Origin: Cellulomonas sp. 73-92
GTDB lineage: Bacteria; Actinomycetota; Actinomycetes; Actinomycetales; Cellulomonadaceae
Assembly (NCBI RefSeq): GCF_001898175.1
Contig: NZ_MKTH01000013.1
Location: 293,795-357,794 of the forward strand
DNA: 64,000 bases
Reading direction: 5' to 3'
This document shows, piece by piece, positions 7,965 through 16,488 of this stretch (within the stretch, counting starts at the first letter, position 1; the number at the start of each line of letters is the position of its first letter). The position numbers and the translations under genes were made by a program. The notes below the pieces were generated by a model. It was not told where the DNA came from. It saw only the letters and a program-made list of their open reading frames with translations, and searched no databases.

Positions 7965-8618
7965 ATGGCGTGGCTGCGCTACCTGCGGGTCCTCATCGTC
8001 GTGCTCGGCTGGGCGGCCGGTGTGCTCGGCGTCGCCTACGCCATCAACGGCGCCACCCAGGCCCCCGCCTGGGTGCGGGTCCCGGTGACGCTCGCCGCGG
8101 CTCCGGACCGCGCCGGCCCCGTCGAGGCGCACGTCGACGGGATCTCGGTGCCCGACGGCTGGCTCACCGGCCCGCCCCCGAGCGGCACGCGCTTCTACGT
8201 CGCCGGGCAGCCCTCCGCGGACTCCGAGCTCACGCTCGCGGCGTGGGGCTCGACCCGGGTGGAGCAGCTGCTGGCCCGCGGCCGATGGCTCGTCGGCGGC
8301 CTCGGCGTGCTCGTGGGCGCGCTCGCGCTCGCACCGCTCCTCGGCGCCATCGCCGACGGCTACCCCTTCGCCCCGGGCACCGCCCGCCGCCTCGTCGTGC
8401 TCGCCGTGACCGTCGCCGTGGCCGGGGTGCTGGCTCCGTTGCTGCCGCAGATCGCGGGGTTCCTCGTCCTCGATCGCACCGGGCTCGCCGGGCCGGCGTT
8501 CATGGCGACCCCGTCGGTCGAGCTCACCCCCCTGCTCGTCGGCGCGCTGATCCTCGCGGTCGCGGCCGCGTTCCGGGCGGGGGCGCGGATGGCCGACGAC
8601 GTGCGGGGGCTGGTGTAG
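7965..8618 (+). CDS. DUF2975-type membrane protein
   Basis: 217-aa integral membrane protein with four predicted helices: about residues 7-30, 108-130, 142-165 and 188-207. Between helix 1 and 2 lies an extracytoplasmic segment of about 75 residues. The arrangement and the following gene, a small HTH protein of the YozG type, are typical of DUF2975 proteins. The pair behaves genetically like a membrane sensor with a small DNA-binding partner, although no function is established. The next start is two bases after this stop, so the two are co-translated. Confidence 0.7.
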   Translation: MAWLRYLRVLIVVLGWAAGVLGVAYAINGATQAPAWVRVPVTLAAAPDRAGPVEAHVDGISVPDGWLTGPPPSGTRFYVAGQPSADSELTLAAWGSTRVEQLLARGRWLVGGLGVLVGALALAPLLGAIADGYPFAPGTARRLVVLAVTVAVAGVLAPLLPQIAGFLVLDRTGLAGPAFMATPSVELTPLLVGALILAVAAAFRAGARMADDVRGLV

Positions 8619-8620
8619 CG

Positions 8621-8836
8621 GTGCCCGGCGAGGAGGACCGCGTCGTCTGCCACCTCGACGAGCTGCTGGCCGCGCGGGGCATGACGCTCGTCGAGCTCTC
8701 GGTGCGTGCCGGCGTGACGGCGGTGAACCTCTCGATCCTCAAGAACGGGCACGCCCGCGCGATCCGCTTCAGCACCCTCACCGCGATCTGCGACGCCCTG
8801 CGGTGCACGCCGGGCGAGCTGCTGACGGTCGCCTAG
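8621..8836 (+). CDS. Small Cro/CI (YozG-like) HTH regulator
   Basis: 71-aa DNA-binding protein. The helix-turn-helix spans MTLVELSVRAGVTAVNLSIL, followed by the NGHARAIRFSTLTAICDAL and CTPGELL segments typical of YozG-like XRE regulators. The GTG start is two bases after the DUF2975 stop. It probably controls its own operon together with the membrane partner, but no operator could be identified. Confidence 0.8.
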   Translation: MPGEEDRVVCHLDELLAARGMTLVELSVRAGVTAVNLSILKNGHARAIRFSTLTAICDALRCTPGELLTVA

Positions 8837-8839
8837 CGG

Positions 8840-9268
8840 TCAGTGCCGCAGCACGGCCCACACGTGCTTGCGGCCGTCGGCGGCGTACCAGCCGACCTCG
8901 TCGGCCAGCCGCCCGACGAGGTAGAGGCCGAAGCCACCCTCGCCGGCGGGCCGGTACGTGGAGTACGTCGGGACGTCCATCGAGCCGTCGGCGACGTCGA
9001 GCAGGTACCCGCCCTCGACCCGCGCGAGCGCGACGACGACCGGCGGCACCCCGTGGCGCAGCGCGTTCGTCGCCAGCTCGGACGCGGCGAGCACCACCGG
9101 ACCGGTGACGTGGCGGGAGGTGTGGAGGGCGTCGTGGAGCGCCCGGCGCAGCAGCCGTAGGTCCGCGGTCGACCGGAGCGTCCACGCGGTGACGGGCTCA
9201 CGGGAACGCGGTGCGGCGGCCTGCGGCAGCGGCTGCAGCGCCGCCGTCGTCCCCGCCCGCCACGGCAT
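8840..9268 (-). CDS. RsbW-like ATP-binding (anti-sigma/HATPase_c_2) protein
   Basis: 142-aa protein with a GHKL ATPase fold of the HATPase_c_2 type: N-box ASELATNALRHG near residue 62 and G-box GEGGFGLYLVGRLADE near residue 112. Such stand-alone actinobacterial proteins are serine kinase/anti-sigma factors of the RsbW/SpoIIAB class or partners of PP2C phosphatases. No sigma factor or antagonist is adjacent, so its target is unknown. Start ATG 9268 has GGGAG about nine bases upstream. It converges with the HTH gene, with three bases between the stops. Confidence 0.78.
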   Translation of the reverse strand: MPWRAGTTAALQPLPQAAAPRSREPVTAWTLRSTADLRLLRRALHDALHTSRHVTGPVVLAASELATNALRHGVPPVVVALARVEGGYLLDVADGSMDVPTYSTYRPAGEGGFGLYLVGRLADEVGWYAADGRKHVWAVLRH

Positions 9269-9371
9269 CCCGGCGTCTCCCCTCGTCGCGCACCGTTGGC
9301 TGACGCTAGCGCCGGGCCGCTCGTCGGGCACCATGAGAGCACCCAGGCCCTGACCAGCGGGAGGTGCGCCG

Positions 9372-11177
9372 ATGGAACCCGTCGGGTGGCTGGTGATCGG
9401 GGTGCTCGTCGTCGTCGCCGTGACGAGCCTGGCTCACCGCGTCGGCGTCGCGCCGCCGCTGCTGCTGGTCGTCATCGGCGTCGGCGTGAGCCTGCTGCCC
9501 GCCGTGCCGGCGTTCTGGGTGCGGCCGGAGCTCATCCTCGCCGTCATCCTGCCGCCGCTGCTCTACTCGGCGGCCGTCAGCCTGCCGGCGATGGACTTCC
9601 GGCGGGACCTGACGACGATCTCGGCGCTGTCGGTCGGCCTGGTGCTGGTCTCGGCGGTCGTCGTCGGGCTCGTCGTGTCCGCGCTGCTGCCGGGCCTCGG
9701 GCTGGCGGGGGGCATCGCGCTGGGTGCCGTCGTGTCCCCGACCGACGCCGTGGCGACGCGGATCGTCCGGAGCCAGAAGGTGTCCCCGCGCATCGTCACG
9801 GTGCTCGAGGGCGAGAGCCTCCTCAACGACGCGTCCGCCCTGGTGCTGCTGCGCAGCGCCGTCGTCGCGATCACGGCCACGGTGTCGGCCGGCCACGTGG
9901 CGGGCGACTTCGTCAGGGCGGTCGTCGTCGCGGTCGTCGTCGGCTGGGCCGTCGGGAAGGCCGCGCTCTGGGCGCGCGCGCACCTCCGGCCGGCGACCGC
10001 GGGGGTCGCCGTGTCGCTCGTCGTGCCCTACGTCGCCTACCTGCCGACCGAGCACCTCGGGGGCTCCGGGCTGGTCGCGGCCGTGGCGGCGGGCCTGGTC
10101 ACGGGCACGGGCGCGCCGCGCCGCCTGCGCGCCGAGGACCGCATGACCGAGCAGGCGGTGTGGCGCACGCTCGAGCTGCTGCTCGAGAGCGCGGTCTTCC
10201 TCATCATGGGGCTCGAGCTGTTCGGGCTGCTCGAGGACCTGCGCGGCTCACGCGGCGACCTGACGACGGCGCTCGGCCTCGGCGTCCTCACAGGCGCGCT
10301 CGTCATCGCGGTCCGGGCGGTGTTCGTCGCGCCCTCGCTGGTGCTCCTGCACCGGCGGACCGTGCGGCAGGCCGAGCGCCGGGACCGGCTCGCCGCCTTC
10401 GAGGAGCGGCTCGACCCGGACAATCCCGCGCCGCTGGGCGGCCGGAAGGGCCTCGAGGAGGGCGCCCGACGAGCCGGCGTGCGCGGTGGCGGGCCCGCCG
10501 ACGTGCGGCACATCGACCGCCGCAGGCCGGCCGTGCTGTCGATGGTCCGCCGGCGCATCGCCGACATCGACTACCTCGCCGCCGAGTCGTTCGGCTGGAA
10601 GGAGGGCGCCCTCCTGGTGTGGGCGGGCATGCGGGGGGCCATCACGCTGGCGGCGGCGCAGTCGCTGCCGGCCACCACGCCCCACCGCTCCACGCTCGTG
10701 CTCGTCGCGTTCGTCGTCGCCGGCGGCACGCTGGTGGTGCAGGGCGGCACGCTGCCCGGGCTGATCCGGGTCCTGGGGCTGGGACGGCAGGAGGATCCCG
10801 ACGAGCGCACCGACCTCGAGGCGGTGCAGGCCGAGCTGGCGAGGGCGGCCGCAGCCCGCCTCGCGGATCCCGCGCTGCGGCGCCCGGACGGCCGCCCGTA
10901 CTCCGAGGCCGTGCTGACGCGGGTGCGCCGGATCAGCACCGTGGTGCTCAAGCGTGCGGAGCCGGAGGCCGGCGAGGAGCGCGCCGCGGCGCTTGCGGAC
11001 CGCGCGGAGGAGGAGGCGCTGCGCCTCGACCTCATCGACGCCCAGCGCGCCGCGCTGCTGCGGCTGCGTTCCGAGGGCACCTTCGGGTCGCAGGCCCTGG
11101 CCGAGGAGCTGCGCATCCTCGACGCCGAGCAGCTGGGCCTCCAGCTGCGCGCAGTTGGCCCCCGCGACCAGGACTGA
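9372..11177 (+). CDS. Na+/H+ antiporter, CPA1 (NhaP/NHE) family
   Basis: 601-aa antiporter exchanging cytoplasmic Na+ or K+ for protons. About twelve membrane helices fill residues 5-430. Family signatures are GAVVSPTDAVATRI, EGESLLNDASALVLL with the ion-binding Asn-Asp pair, and WAGMRGAITLAAAQSLP. A charged cytoplasmic tail of about 150 residues follows and is probably regulatory. The ATG has GGGAGGTG upstream. It stands alone between the RsbW-like gene and pfkA. Confidence 0.88.
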   Translation: MEPVGWLVIGVLVVVAVTSLAHRVGVAPPLLLVVIGVGVSLLPAVPAFWVRPELILAVILPPLLYSAAVSLPAMDFRRDLTTISALSVGLVLVSAVVVGLVVSALLPGLGLAGGIALGAVVSPTDAVATRIVRSQKVSPRIVTVLEGESLLNDASALVLLRSAVVAITATVSAGHVAGDFVRAVVVAVVVGWAVGKAALWARAHLRPATAGVAVSLVVPYVAYLPTEHLGGSGLVAAVAAGLVTGTGAPRRLRAEDRMTEQAVWRTLELLLESAVFLIMGLELFGLLEDLRGSRGDLTTALGLGVLTGALVIAVRAVFVAPSLVLLHRRTVRQAERRDRLAAFEERLDPDNPAPLGGRKGLEEGARRAGVRGGGPADVRHIDRRRPAVLSMVRRRIADIDYLAAESFGWKEGALLVWAGMRGAITLAAAQSLPATTPHRSTLVLVAFVVAGGTLVVQGGTLPGLIRVLGLGRQEDPDERTDLEAVQAELARAAAARLADPALRRPDGRPYSEAVLTRVRRISTVVLKRAEPEAGEERAAALADRAEEEALRLDLIDAQRAALLRLRSEGTFGSQALAEELRILDAEQLGLQLRAVGPRDQD

Positions 11178-11213
11178 CGAGACTGGGCGCGTCGAACAGG
11201 GAGGTGGACGGCC

Positions 11214-12350
11214 ATGGTGGCCAAGACCAAGGTCAAGAAGGTCGGGATCCTCACCGCCGGCGGCGACAGCCCGGGGCTCAACGCGGCGATCCGCGGCTTC
11301 GGCAAGACCGCGATCGGCCACTACGGCATGGAGCTCATCGGGTTCCGCGACGGCATCACCGGGCTCGTCGAGGACCGCTGGGAGCCCCTCGACGGCAAGG
11401 CCCTGTCCGGCATCCTCACGGTGGGCGGCACCATCCTCGGCACCAGCCGGGACAAGGTGCACAAGTACGCGGTGGACGGCGAGCCGCGCGACATGGTGCC
11501 GACCGTGGTCGAGAACTACCGGCGCGAGGGGCTCGACGCCCTCATCATGCTGGGCGGCGGCGGCACGGCGAAGAACGCGATGCGCCTGGTCGCGGCGGGC
11601 CTCAACGTGGTCCACCTGCCGAAGACGATCGACAACGACATCGCCGGCACGGACACGTCGTTCGGGTTCGCCACCGCCATGGAGATCGCCACCGATGCGA
11701 TCGACCGCGTGCACTCGACGGCGCACAGCCACCACCGGATCATCCTCACCGAGATCATGGGGCACCGGGCGGGCTGGCTGACGCTCGGTGCCGGCCTGGC
11801 CGGCGGCGCGGACATCATCCTCATCCCGGAGATCCCGTACACCGTCGACTCGGTGGCGGCCACCATCAAGACGCGGCTGCAGCGGGGGTCGAACTTCTCC
11901 GTGGTCGCCGTCGCCGAGGGCGCGCGCGACGTCGACGACGCCGCCGACTACGCGGCCGCCGAGCTGCTGGCCGGCTCCGCCAAGACGCCGGAGGCCCAGC
12001 GGGCCGCGCGCGCGCACCTGGCCCACGTCGAGGACCTGCAGCGCGAGCACACGTTCAAGCTGGCCCGCGACCTGGAGGCGGCGACCGGCCTGGAGACGCG
12101 GGTGACGATCCTCGGCTACGTGCAGCGCGGCGGGACGCCCTGCGCGGCCGACCGCCTGCTCGCCACCCGGCTCGGCGCGGCGGCGGCCGACCTCGTCGCC
12201 CGCGGCGAGTTCGGCGTCATGGTCGCCGCCCGGGGCGAGGGCACCGAGGCGGTGCCGCTGTCCGAGGTCGCCGGCAAGGTCAAGCTCGTGCCGCCGGACC
12301 ACCACTGGGTGACGGCCGCGCGGCAGGTGGGGGTCGGCCTGGGCGAGTGA
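11214..12350 (+). CDS. pfkA: 6-phosphofructokinase
   Basis: 378-aa phosphofructokinase of glycolysis, converting fructose 6-phosphate to the 1,6-bisphosphate. Motifs are [18 protein letters not shown] at the N-terminus, the phosphoryl-donor site GGGGTAKNA near residue 105, [12 protein letters not shown] with the catalytic Asp, MGHRAGW for the substrate, and GYVQRGGTP. Using E. coli numbering, position 104 is Gly (ATP type) while 124 is Lys (found in PPi enzymes and in several actinobacterial ATP enzymes), so ATP is likely but not certain. The usual GGDG/GGEG Asp/Glu at 103 is Gly, as in some other group members. GGGAGG lies upstream of the ATG. Confidence 0.92.
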   Translation: MVAKTKVKKVGILTAGGDSPGLNAAIRGFGKTAIGHYGMELIGFRDGITGLVEDRWEPLDGKALSGILTVGGTILGTSRDKVHKYAVDGEPRDMVPTVVENYRREGLDALIMLGGGGTAKNAMRLVAAGLNVVHLPKTIDNDIAGTDTSFGFATAMEIATDAIDRVHSTAHSHHRIILTEIMGHRAGWLTLGAGLAGGADIILIPEIPYTVDSVAATIKTRLQRGSNFSVVAVAEGARDVDDAADYAAAELLAGSAKTPEAQRAARAHLAHVEDLQREHTFKLARDLEAATGLETRVTILGYVQRGGTPCAADRLLATRLGAAAADLVARGEFGVMVAARGEGTEAVPLSEVAGKVKLVPPDHHWVTAARQVGVGLGE

Positions 12351-12374
12351 CGCCCCGGCGGGGACTCGCGCAGG

Positions 12375-13637
12375 TCAGTCCGCTGGGTCGACCTCGAGCT
12401 CGTCGTCGGGCACGACGGGCAGCGCGCGGGCGCCACGCCCGCGCCGCAGCACGAGGGCGGCCGCGACCGCGGAGACCAGCGATCCCGCGAAGACGGCGAG
12501 CGTCGCGTCGTCGCGCAGCCGGGCGTCGTCGAACGCCAGCGACGCCACCAGCAGCGACACCGTGAACCCGACGCCGGCGAGCAGCCCGACGCCGGCCAGG
12601 TCGCGCGGCCGCAGGCCGCCCGGCGCGCGCAGCCGGGTGAAGCGTTCGAGCAGCGCCGCGGTGCCCAGCACGCCCACCGGCTTGCCGACGACGAGGCCGA
12701 GCAGGACGCCCCACACGACCGGCTCGGTCGCCAGGCCGCCACGGCCCGCGAGCGGCACGCCCGCCGCGAAGAAGGCGAACACCGGCGCCGCGACCGCCGC
12801 CGACCAGGGCCGCACGTGGTGCTCCAGGTGGCCCGCCGGCGACCGACCACCCGGCCGGGGTGTGGCGGGCATCGCCAGGCCGCACGCGACGCCCGCGATG
12901 GTCGCGTGGATACCGGAGGCGTGCAGCGTCACCCAGGCGGTCAGCCCGAGCGCGACGAGCAGAACGACGAGCAGCGCCCGCCCCGTGGCTGACGCCGCGA
13001 CCACCCGCCGGGCCCCTCCGGACGGCGCCAGCAGCCGCGCCGCCAGCGTGAACGCCACGACGGCAGCTGCGGCCGCGACCAGCCACGTCACGCGGATCTC
13101 GGCGGCGTAGAACACCGCGATGACGACGATCGCCAGCAGGTCGTCGACCACCGCGAGCGTCAGCAGGAACACGCGCGCCACGCCCGGCAGCCCCCGCCCG
13201 ACCAGGGCGAGGACGGCAAGCGCGAACGCGATGTCGGTCGCGGTGGGCACCGCCCACCCGCGCAGTCCCGCGCTCGCGCCGCCGAGGCCGACGACGAGCA
13301 CGTAGACCACCGCCGGCACCACCATCCCGCCGACGGCGGCCAGCGCCGGCACGGCCGCGTGCCGGCGGTCGCGCAGCGTCCCCGACACCAGCTCCCGCTT
13401 GAGCTCCAGGCCCACGACGAGGAAGAACACCGCTAGCAGCCCGTCCGCCGCCCAGGCCTCCAGCGACAGGTCGAGGTGCCACGCGGCCGGCCCCACCACG
13501 GTCTGCGCGAGCGCGCGGTAGGTGTCCCGCCACGGGGAGTTCGCCCACGTCAGGCCGGCGAGCGCCGCGGCGACGAGAAGCACGCCGCCGACGAGGTCCG
13601 GCGACGGGCGGCGGCGGGCAGCGGGTACGACGGTCAC
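12375..13637 (-). CDS. nhaA: Na+/H+ antiporter NhaA
   Basis: 420-aa membrane antiporter, about twelve helices, expelling Na+ in exchange for two protons. The Asp-Asp ion site is clear in TLAVVDDLLAIVVIAVFY near residue 165, and the helix IV segment PTATDIAFALAVLAL and the N-terminal FFLVVGLELKRELVSG are diagnostic. The GTG start is preceded by GAGGAG six bases upstream. The gene converges with pfkA, with 24 bp between stops. Confidence 0.93.
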   Translation of the reverse strand: MTVVPAARRRPSPDLVGGVLLVAAALAGLTWANSPWRDTYRALAQTVVGPAAWHLDLSLEAWAADGLLAVFFLVVGLELKRELVSGTLRDRRHAAVPALAAVGGMVVPAVVYVLVVGLGGASAGLRGWAVPTATDIAFALAVLALVGRGLPGVARVFLLTLAVVDDLLAIVVIAVFYAAEIRVTWLVAAAAAVVAFTLAARLLAPSGGARRVVAASATGRALLVVLLVALGLTAWVTLHASGIHATIAGVACGLAMPATPRPGGRSPAGHLEHHVRPWSAAVAAPVFAFFAAGVPLAGRGGLATEPVVWGVLLGLVVGKPVGVLGTAALLERFTRLRAPGGLRPRDLAGVGLLAGVGFTVSLLVASLAFDDARLRDDATLAVFAGSLVSAVAAALVLRRGRGARALPVVPDDELEVDPAD

Positions 13638-13864
13638 GGGAGCTCCTCAGGGTCGGCTCAGCACGAACTGACGCCGACCAGGCTTCCCGGCACACCCGGC
13701 GGGTCACGCCCGCCACTGCGATCGTAACCGGTGGGTCGGCCAGCGGCGCGGCCACCGTCAGCGAGGACGTCTCGGCGTGCGCGGGGTGACCCACTACGCT
13801 GGGCGCCGGTGCGCCGGGAAGCCTGGTCGGCAGACGCAAGAGCGTCGTCACACGAGGAGGGCCC

Positions 13865-14338
13865 GTGCACGCATCCGATCTGGAGACCACCCTTCCGCTG
13901 GTCGACCGCGGCACACCGGTCCTCGACGCCGCGCGGATGATCGCCGGTGAGCGTCTCCCCGTCCTGGTGATCACCGACGACAAGGGGCGGCCCGCCGCGG
14001 TGATCTCGGCCGTCGACGTCCTGGGTCTGCTGATCCCGTCCTACCTGCGCGACGACACCTCCCTGTCAGGCGTGCTCGACGAGAACGGCTCCGACGAGGT
14101 GTGGGCGGAAGCCCGTGGCCACACCGTGGGCGAGCTCCTCGACGACGAGGGCGTCGACGTCCACGACCTCCTCACCGTGGAGCCGGATGCCACGCTGGTC
14201 GAGGTGGCCACCCTCATGGCGGCGGCGCGCGCCTCGGTCGCCCTCGTCACGGGAGGCCCTCCCCGGTTCGTCACCCTGCCGGCGCTGACGGACGCGATCC
14301 TGCGACTCAGCGACCGCTCGTCGGGCGACGACGCATGA
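13865..14338 (+). CDS. CBS-domain protein paired with an NhaD/ArsB-type transporter
   Basis: 157-aa protein with two CBS motifs: residues 1-60 (LPLVDRGTPVLDAARMI...VLVITDDKGRPAAVISAVDVL) and about 90-150 (DLLTVEPDATLVEVATLM...). CBS pairs bind adenine nucleotides and gate transporters or enzymes. The GTG has GAGGAGG upstream. Its stop overlaps the transporter start (ATGA), so it most likely senses energy or nucleotide state and regulates that transporter. Confidence 0.82.
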   Translation: MHASDLETTLPLVDRGTPVLDAARMIAGERLPVLVITDDKGRPAAVISAVDVLGLLIPSYLRDDTSLSGVLDENGSDEVWAEARGHTVGELLDDEGVDVHDLLTVEPDATLVEVATLMAAARASVALVTGGPPRFVTLPALTDAILRLSDRSSGDDA

Positions 14339-15618
14339 CGCTCCAGATCGCCCTCGCGCTGGCGGTGTTCGTCGGTGCCTACGTCCTCATCGCCACCGAG
14401 AAGGTCCCTCGCGCCACGGTCGCCCTCGGCGCGGCGGCGGCGATGCTGCTCATCGGCGCCACCGACGACCACGGGATCTTCTTCTCCGAGTCCACCGGCA
14501 TCGACTGGAACGTCATCTTCCTGCTGCTCGGCATGATGATGATCGTCGGCATCCTGCGGCAGAGCGGCGCGTTCGAGTTCGTCGCGATCTGGGCGGCCAA
14601 GCGCGCCCGCGGTCGGCCGTTCGTCGTCATGGTGATGCTCATCCTCATCACGGCCGTGATCTCCGCCCTGCTCGACAACGTCACCACGGTGCTCCTGGTC
14701 GCACCGGTGACGCTCCTCATCTGCAGCCGCCTGGCGGTACCGCCGGCGCCGTTCCTCATCGTCGAGGTGATGGCGTCCAACATCGGCGGGACCGCCACCC
14801 TCATCGGAGACCCGCCGAACATCATCATCGCCAGCCGCGCCGGCCTGACCTTCACGGACTTCGTCGTCAACGTCCTGCCGATCGTGGCGGTCCTGCTCGT
14901 CGTCTTCGTCGGCATGGCGTGGCTGCTGTTCCGCAAAGAGCTGGTCTACGACGCCGACCGCGCGCGCCGGGTGATGGCGCTGAACGAGCGGGAGGCGATC
15001 CGCGACATCCCGTTGCTGGCGAAGTCGCTCGGTGTCATCGCCCTCGTCCTGGCCGGGTTCGTGCTCCAGTCGAGGATCCACCTCGAGCCGGCCGAGGTCG
15101 CGCTGCTGGGCGCCGGCCTCCTGGTGATCCTCACCCGCCTCGAACCGCGGACGATCTTCGCCGACGTCGAGTGGGAGACCCTGCTCTTCTTCGCCGGGCT
15201 CTTCGTCATGGTGGGGGGCCTGGTGAACCTCGGCATCATCGACCGGATCGGTCGATCCGTGGCCGGGGCCGTGGGCGGCAACTACCCGGCCGCGGCGGTG
15301 GGCCTCCTCGTCGGTTCGGCCGTGATCTCCGGCGTCATCGACAACATCCCCTACGTCGCGACCATGGCGCCGCTCGTGCAGGGGCTCGTGGAGGCGGGCG
15401 GTCACGCGGCCCAGCCGCTGTGGTGGGCGCTGACGCTCGGCGCGGACCTCGGGGGCAACGCGACCGCCGTCGGCGCCAGCGCGAACGTGGTGGTCCTCGG
15501 GATCGCGCGCCGCTACGGGCACCCGATCTCCTTCTGGACGTTCACCCGCTACGGCCTGCTGGTCACCGGGACGACCATCGCGTTGACCATCCCGTACCTC
15601 CTGCTGCGCTACTTCTGA
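14335..15618 (+). CDS. ArsB/NhaD-family ion transporter
   Basis: 427-aa membrane protein with about eleven helices of the ion transporter superfamily. Two repeated half-sites are visible: NIGGTATLIGDPPNIIIAS near residue 150 and GGNATAVGASANVVVLGIA near residue 375, plus LDNVTTVLLVAPVT and IDNIPYVATMAPL. This is the pattern of NhaD Na+/H+ antiporters and ArsB-like anion pumps; no arsenic genes are nearby, and the CBS partner is common in this subgroup. Substrate therefore stays open. The stop overlaps the stop of the convergent AlkD-like gene by 10 bp. Confidence 0.82.
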   Translation: MTLQIALALAVFVGAYVLIATEKVPRATVALGAAAAMLLIGATDDHGIFFSESTGIDWNVIFLLLGMMMIVGILRQSGAFEFVAIWAAKRARGRPFVVMVMLILITAVISALLDNVTTVLLVAPVTLLICSRLAVPPAPFLIVEVMASNIGGTATLIGDPPNIIIASRAGLTFTDFVVNVLPIVAVLLVVFVGMAWLLFRKELVYDADRARRVMALNEREAIRDIPLLAKSLGVIALVLAGFVLQSRIHLEPAEVALLGAGLLVILTRLEPRTIFADVEWETLLFFAGLFVMVGGLVNLGIIDRIGRSVAGAVGGNYPAAAVGLLVGSAVISGVIDNIPYVATMAPLVQGLVEAGGHAAQPLWWALTLGADLGGNATAVGASANVVVLGIARRYGHPISFWTFTRYGLLVTGTTIALTIPYLLLRYF

Positions 15619-16379
15619 TCGTCCGCTCCCAGGCGCCGGCGCACCGCCCCGCTGCGCAGCTCACGGAGCGCGTCGCGGGCCGCCCAGCGTGCCGCACGGT
15701 CGCCGGCGGTGCCCGTGGCTGAACCGTGTCCGCGACCGGCGTGAGCCTCGACGATGCGTTCCGCGCAGGCGATCGCGGCGGCGTGGCACGCCGGCGATCG
15801 CTTCCCCACCTGCCGCAGCGCCCAGCTCACGGCCTTGGAGACGGACTGACGCTCGTCGTCGGCCACGGACTCGACGAGCGGGAGGAGGCCGACGAGGCGC
15901 TCGTCGGGCGCGCGCTTGTCGTGGACCGCGAGGGTGCAGAGCAGCACCAGCCCGGCGCGCCGGACGAACGTCTCCTCGCGCGCGACCCACGCGGGAACCG
16001 CGTCGTAGGCGAAGGCGGTGGCCGCGACCAGGTGCATCAGCTGGTCGCACGTGTCCCAGGAGTCGAGGTCCGCGACCCAGGCGTCGGCCTGCGCCCGCGT
16101 GACCAGGGCCGGGACGTCGAGCAGGCCCGCGAGGATCCGCGCCTCGTGGACACCGGAGGCCCACAGCCGCCCGGCGGCCTCGTGGAGCAGCGCGGTATCG
16201 CTGCGACGCAGCGGCCGCAGCTCGGCGACGATCGCTCGCAGCGGGCCCATCGACACCCCGAGGGTGCCGGCCGGGCTGATGCCGAACCGCGCCATGCCCG
16301 CGGCGTTCTCCGGGTTCGCCAGCGCACGGAGCCGGGCGAGCAGCTCGTCGGCCAGCCCGGCGGCCTCGTCGATCGGCAC
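15609..16379 (-). CDS. AlkD-like DNA alkylation repair protein
   Basis: 256-aa all-helical HEAT-like repeat protein of the AlkD family, glycosylases that remove positively charged alkyl adducts. Supporting segments are MARFGISPAGTLGVSMGPLRAI, LAGLLDVPALVTRAQADAWVADLDSWDTCDQLM and the C-terminal ERQSVSKAVSWALRQVGKRS, which carry the family Trp/Asp/Arg residues. The GTG start at 16379 follows a TACGGT -10 by six bases (leaderless layout). An in-frame GTG at 16412 would add 11 residues but would remove that promoter from its upstream position. Confidence 0.82.
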   Translation of the reverse strand: MPIDEAAGLADELLARLRALANPENAAGMARFGISPAGTLGVSMGPLRAIVAELRPLRRSDTALLHEAAGRLWASGVHEARILAGLLDVPALVTRAQADAWVADLDSWDTCDQLMHLVAATAFAYDAVPAWVAREETFVRRAGLVLLCTLAVHDKRAPDERLVGLLPLVESVADDERQSVSKAVSWALRQVGKRSPACHAAAIACAERIVEAHAGRGHGSATGTAGDRAARWAARDALRELRSGAVRRRLGADDQK

Positions 16380-16385
16380 GTCCCG

Positions 16386-16391
16386 ACCGTA
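16386..16391 (-). promoter_or_regulatory. -10 element TACGGT, leaderless layout
   Basis: On the minus strand TACGGT is followed by six bases and then the GTG of the AlkD-like gene. Confidence 0.4.
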
Positions 16392-16488
16392 GCGGGCGGT
16401 CGCCTTCTCCACCGGGTCGCGGCCGTCGCGACCGGGGCAGTGGCCGTCGCTACCGGGTCGCGGCGTCGCAGCGGGCGGGTGGCCGGCG

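Noticed and set aside
11214..12350. PPi-dependent phosphofructokinase
   Set aside because: Lys at 124 is PPi-like, but position 104 is Gly rather than Asp; the mix also occurs in actinobacterial ATP enzymes.
9296..12565. A 1089-residue open frame on the plus strand overlapping the antiporter and pfkA
   Set aside because: Extremely Arg/Gly/Ala-rich with no motifs; a frame shadow of two well-supported genes in GC-rich DNA.
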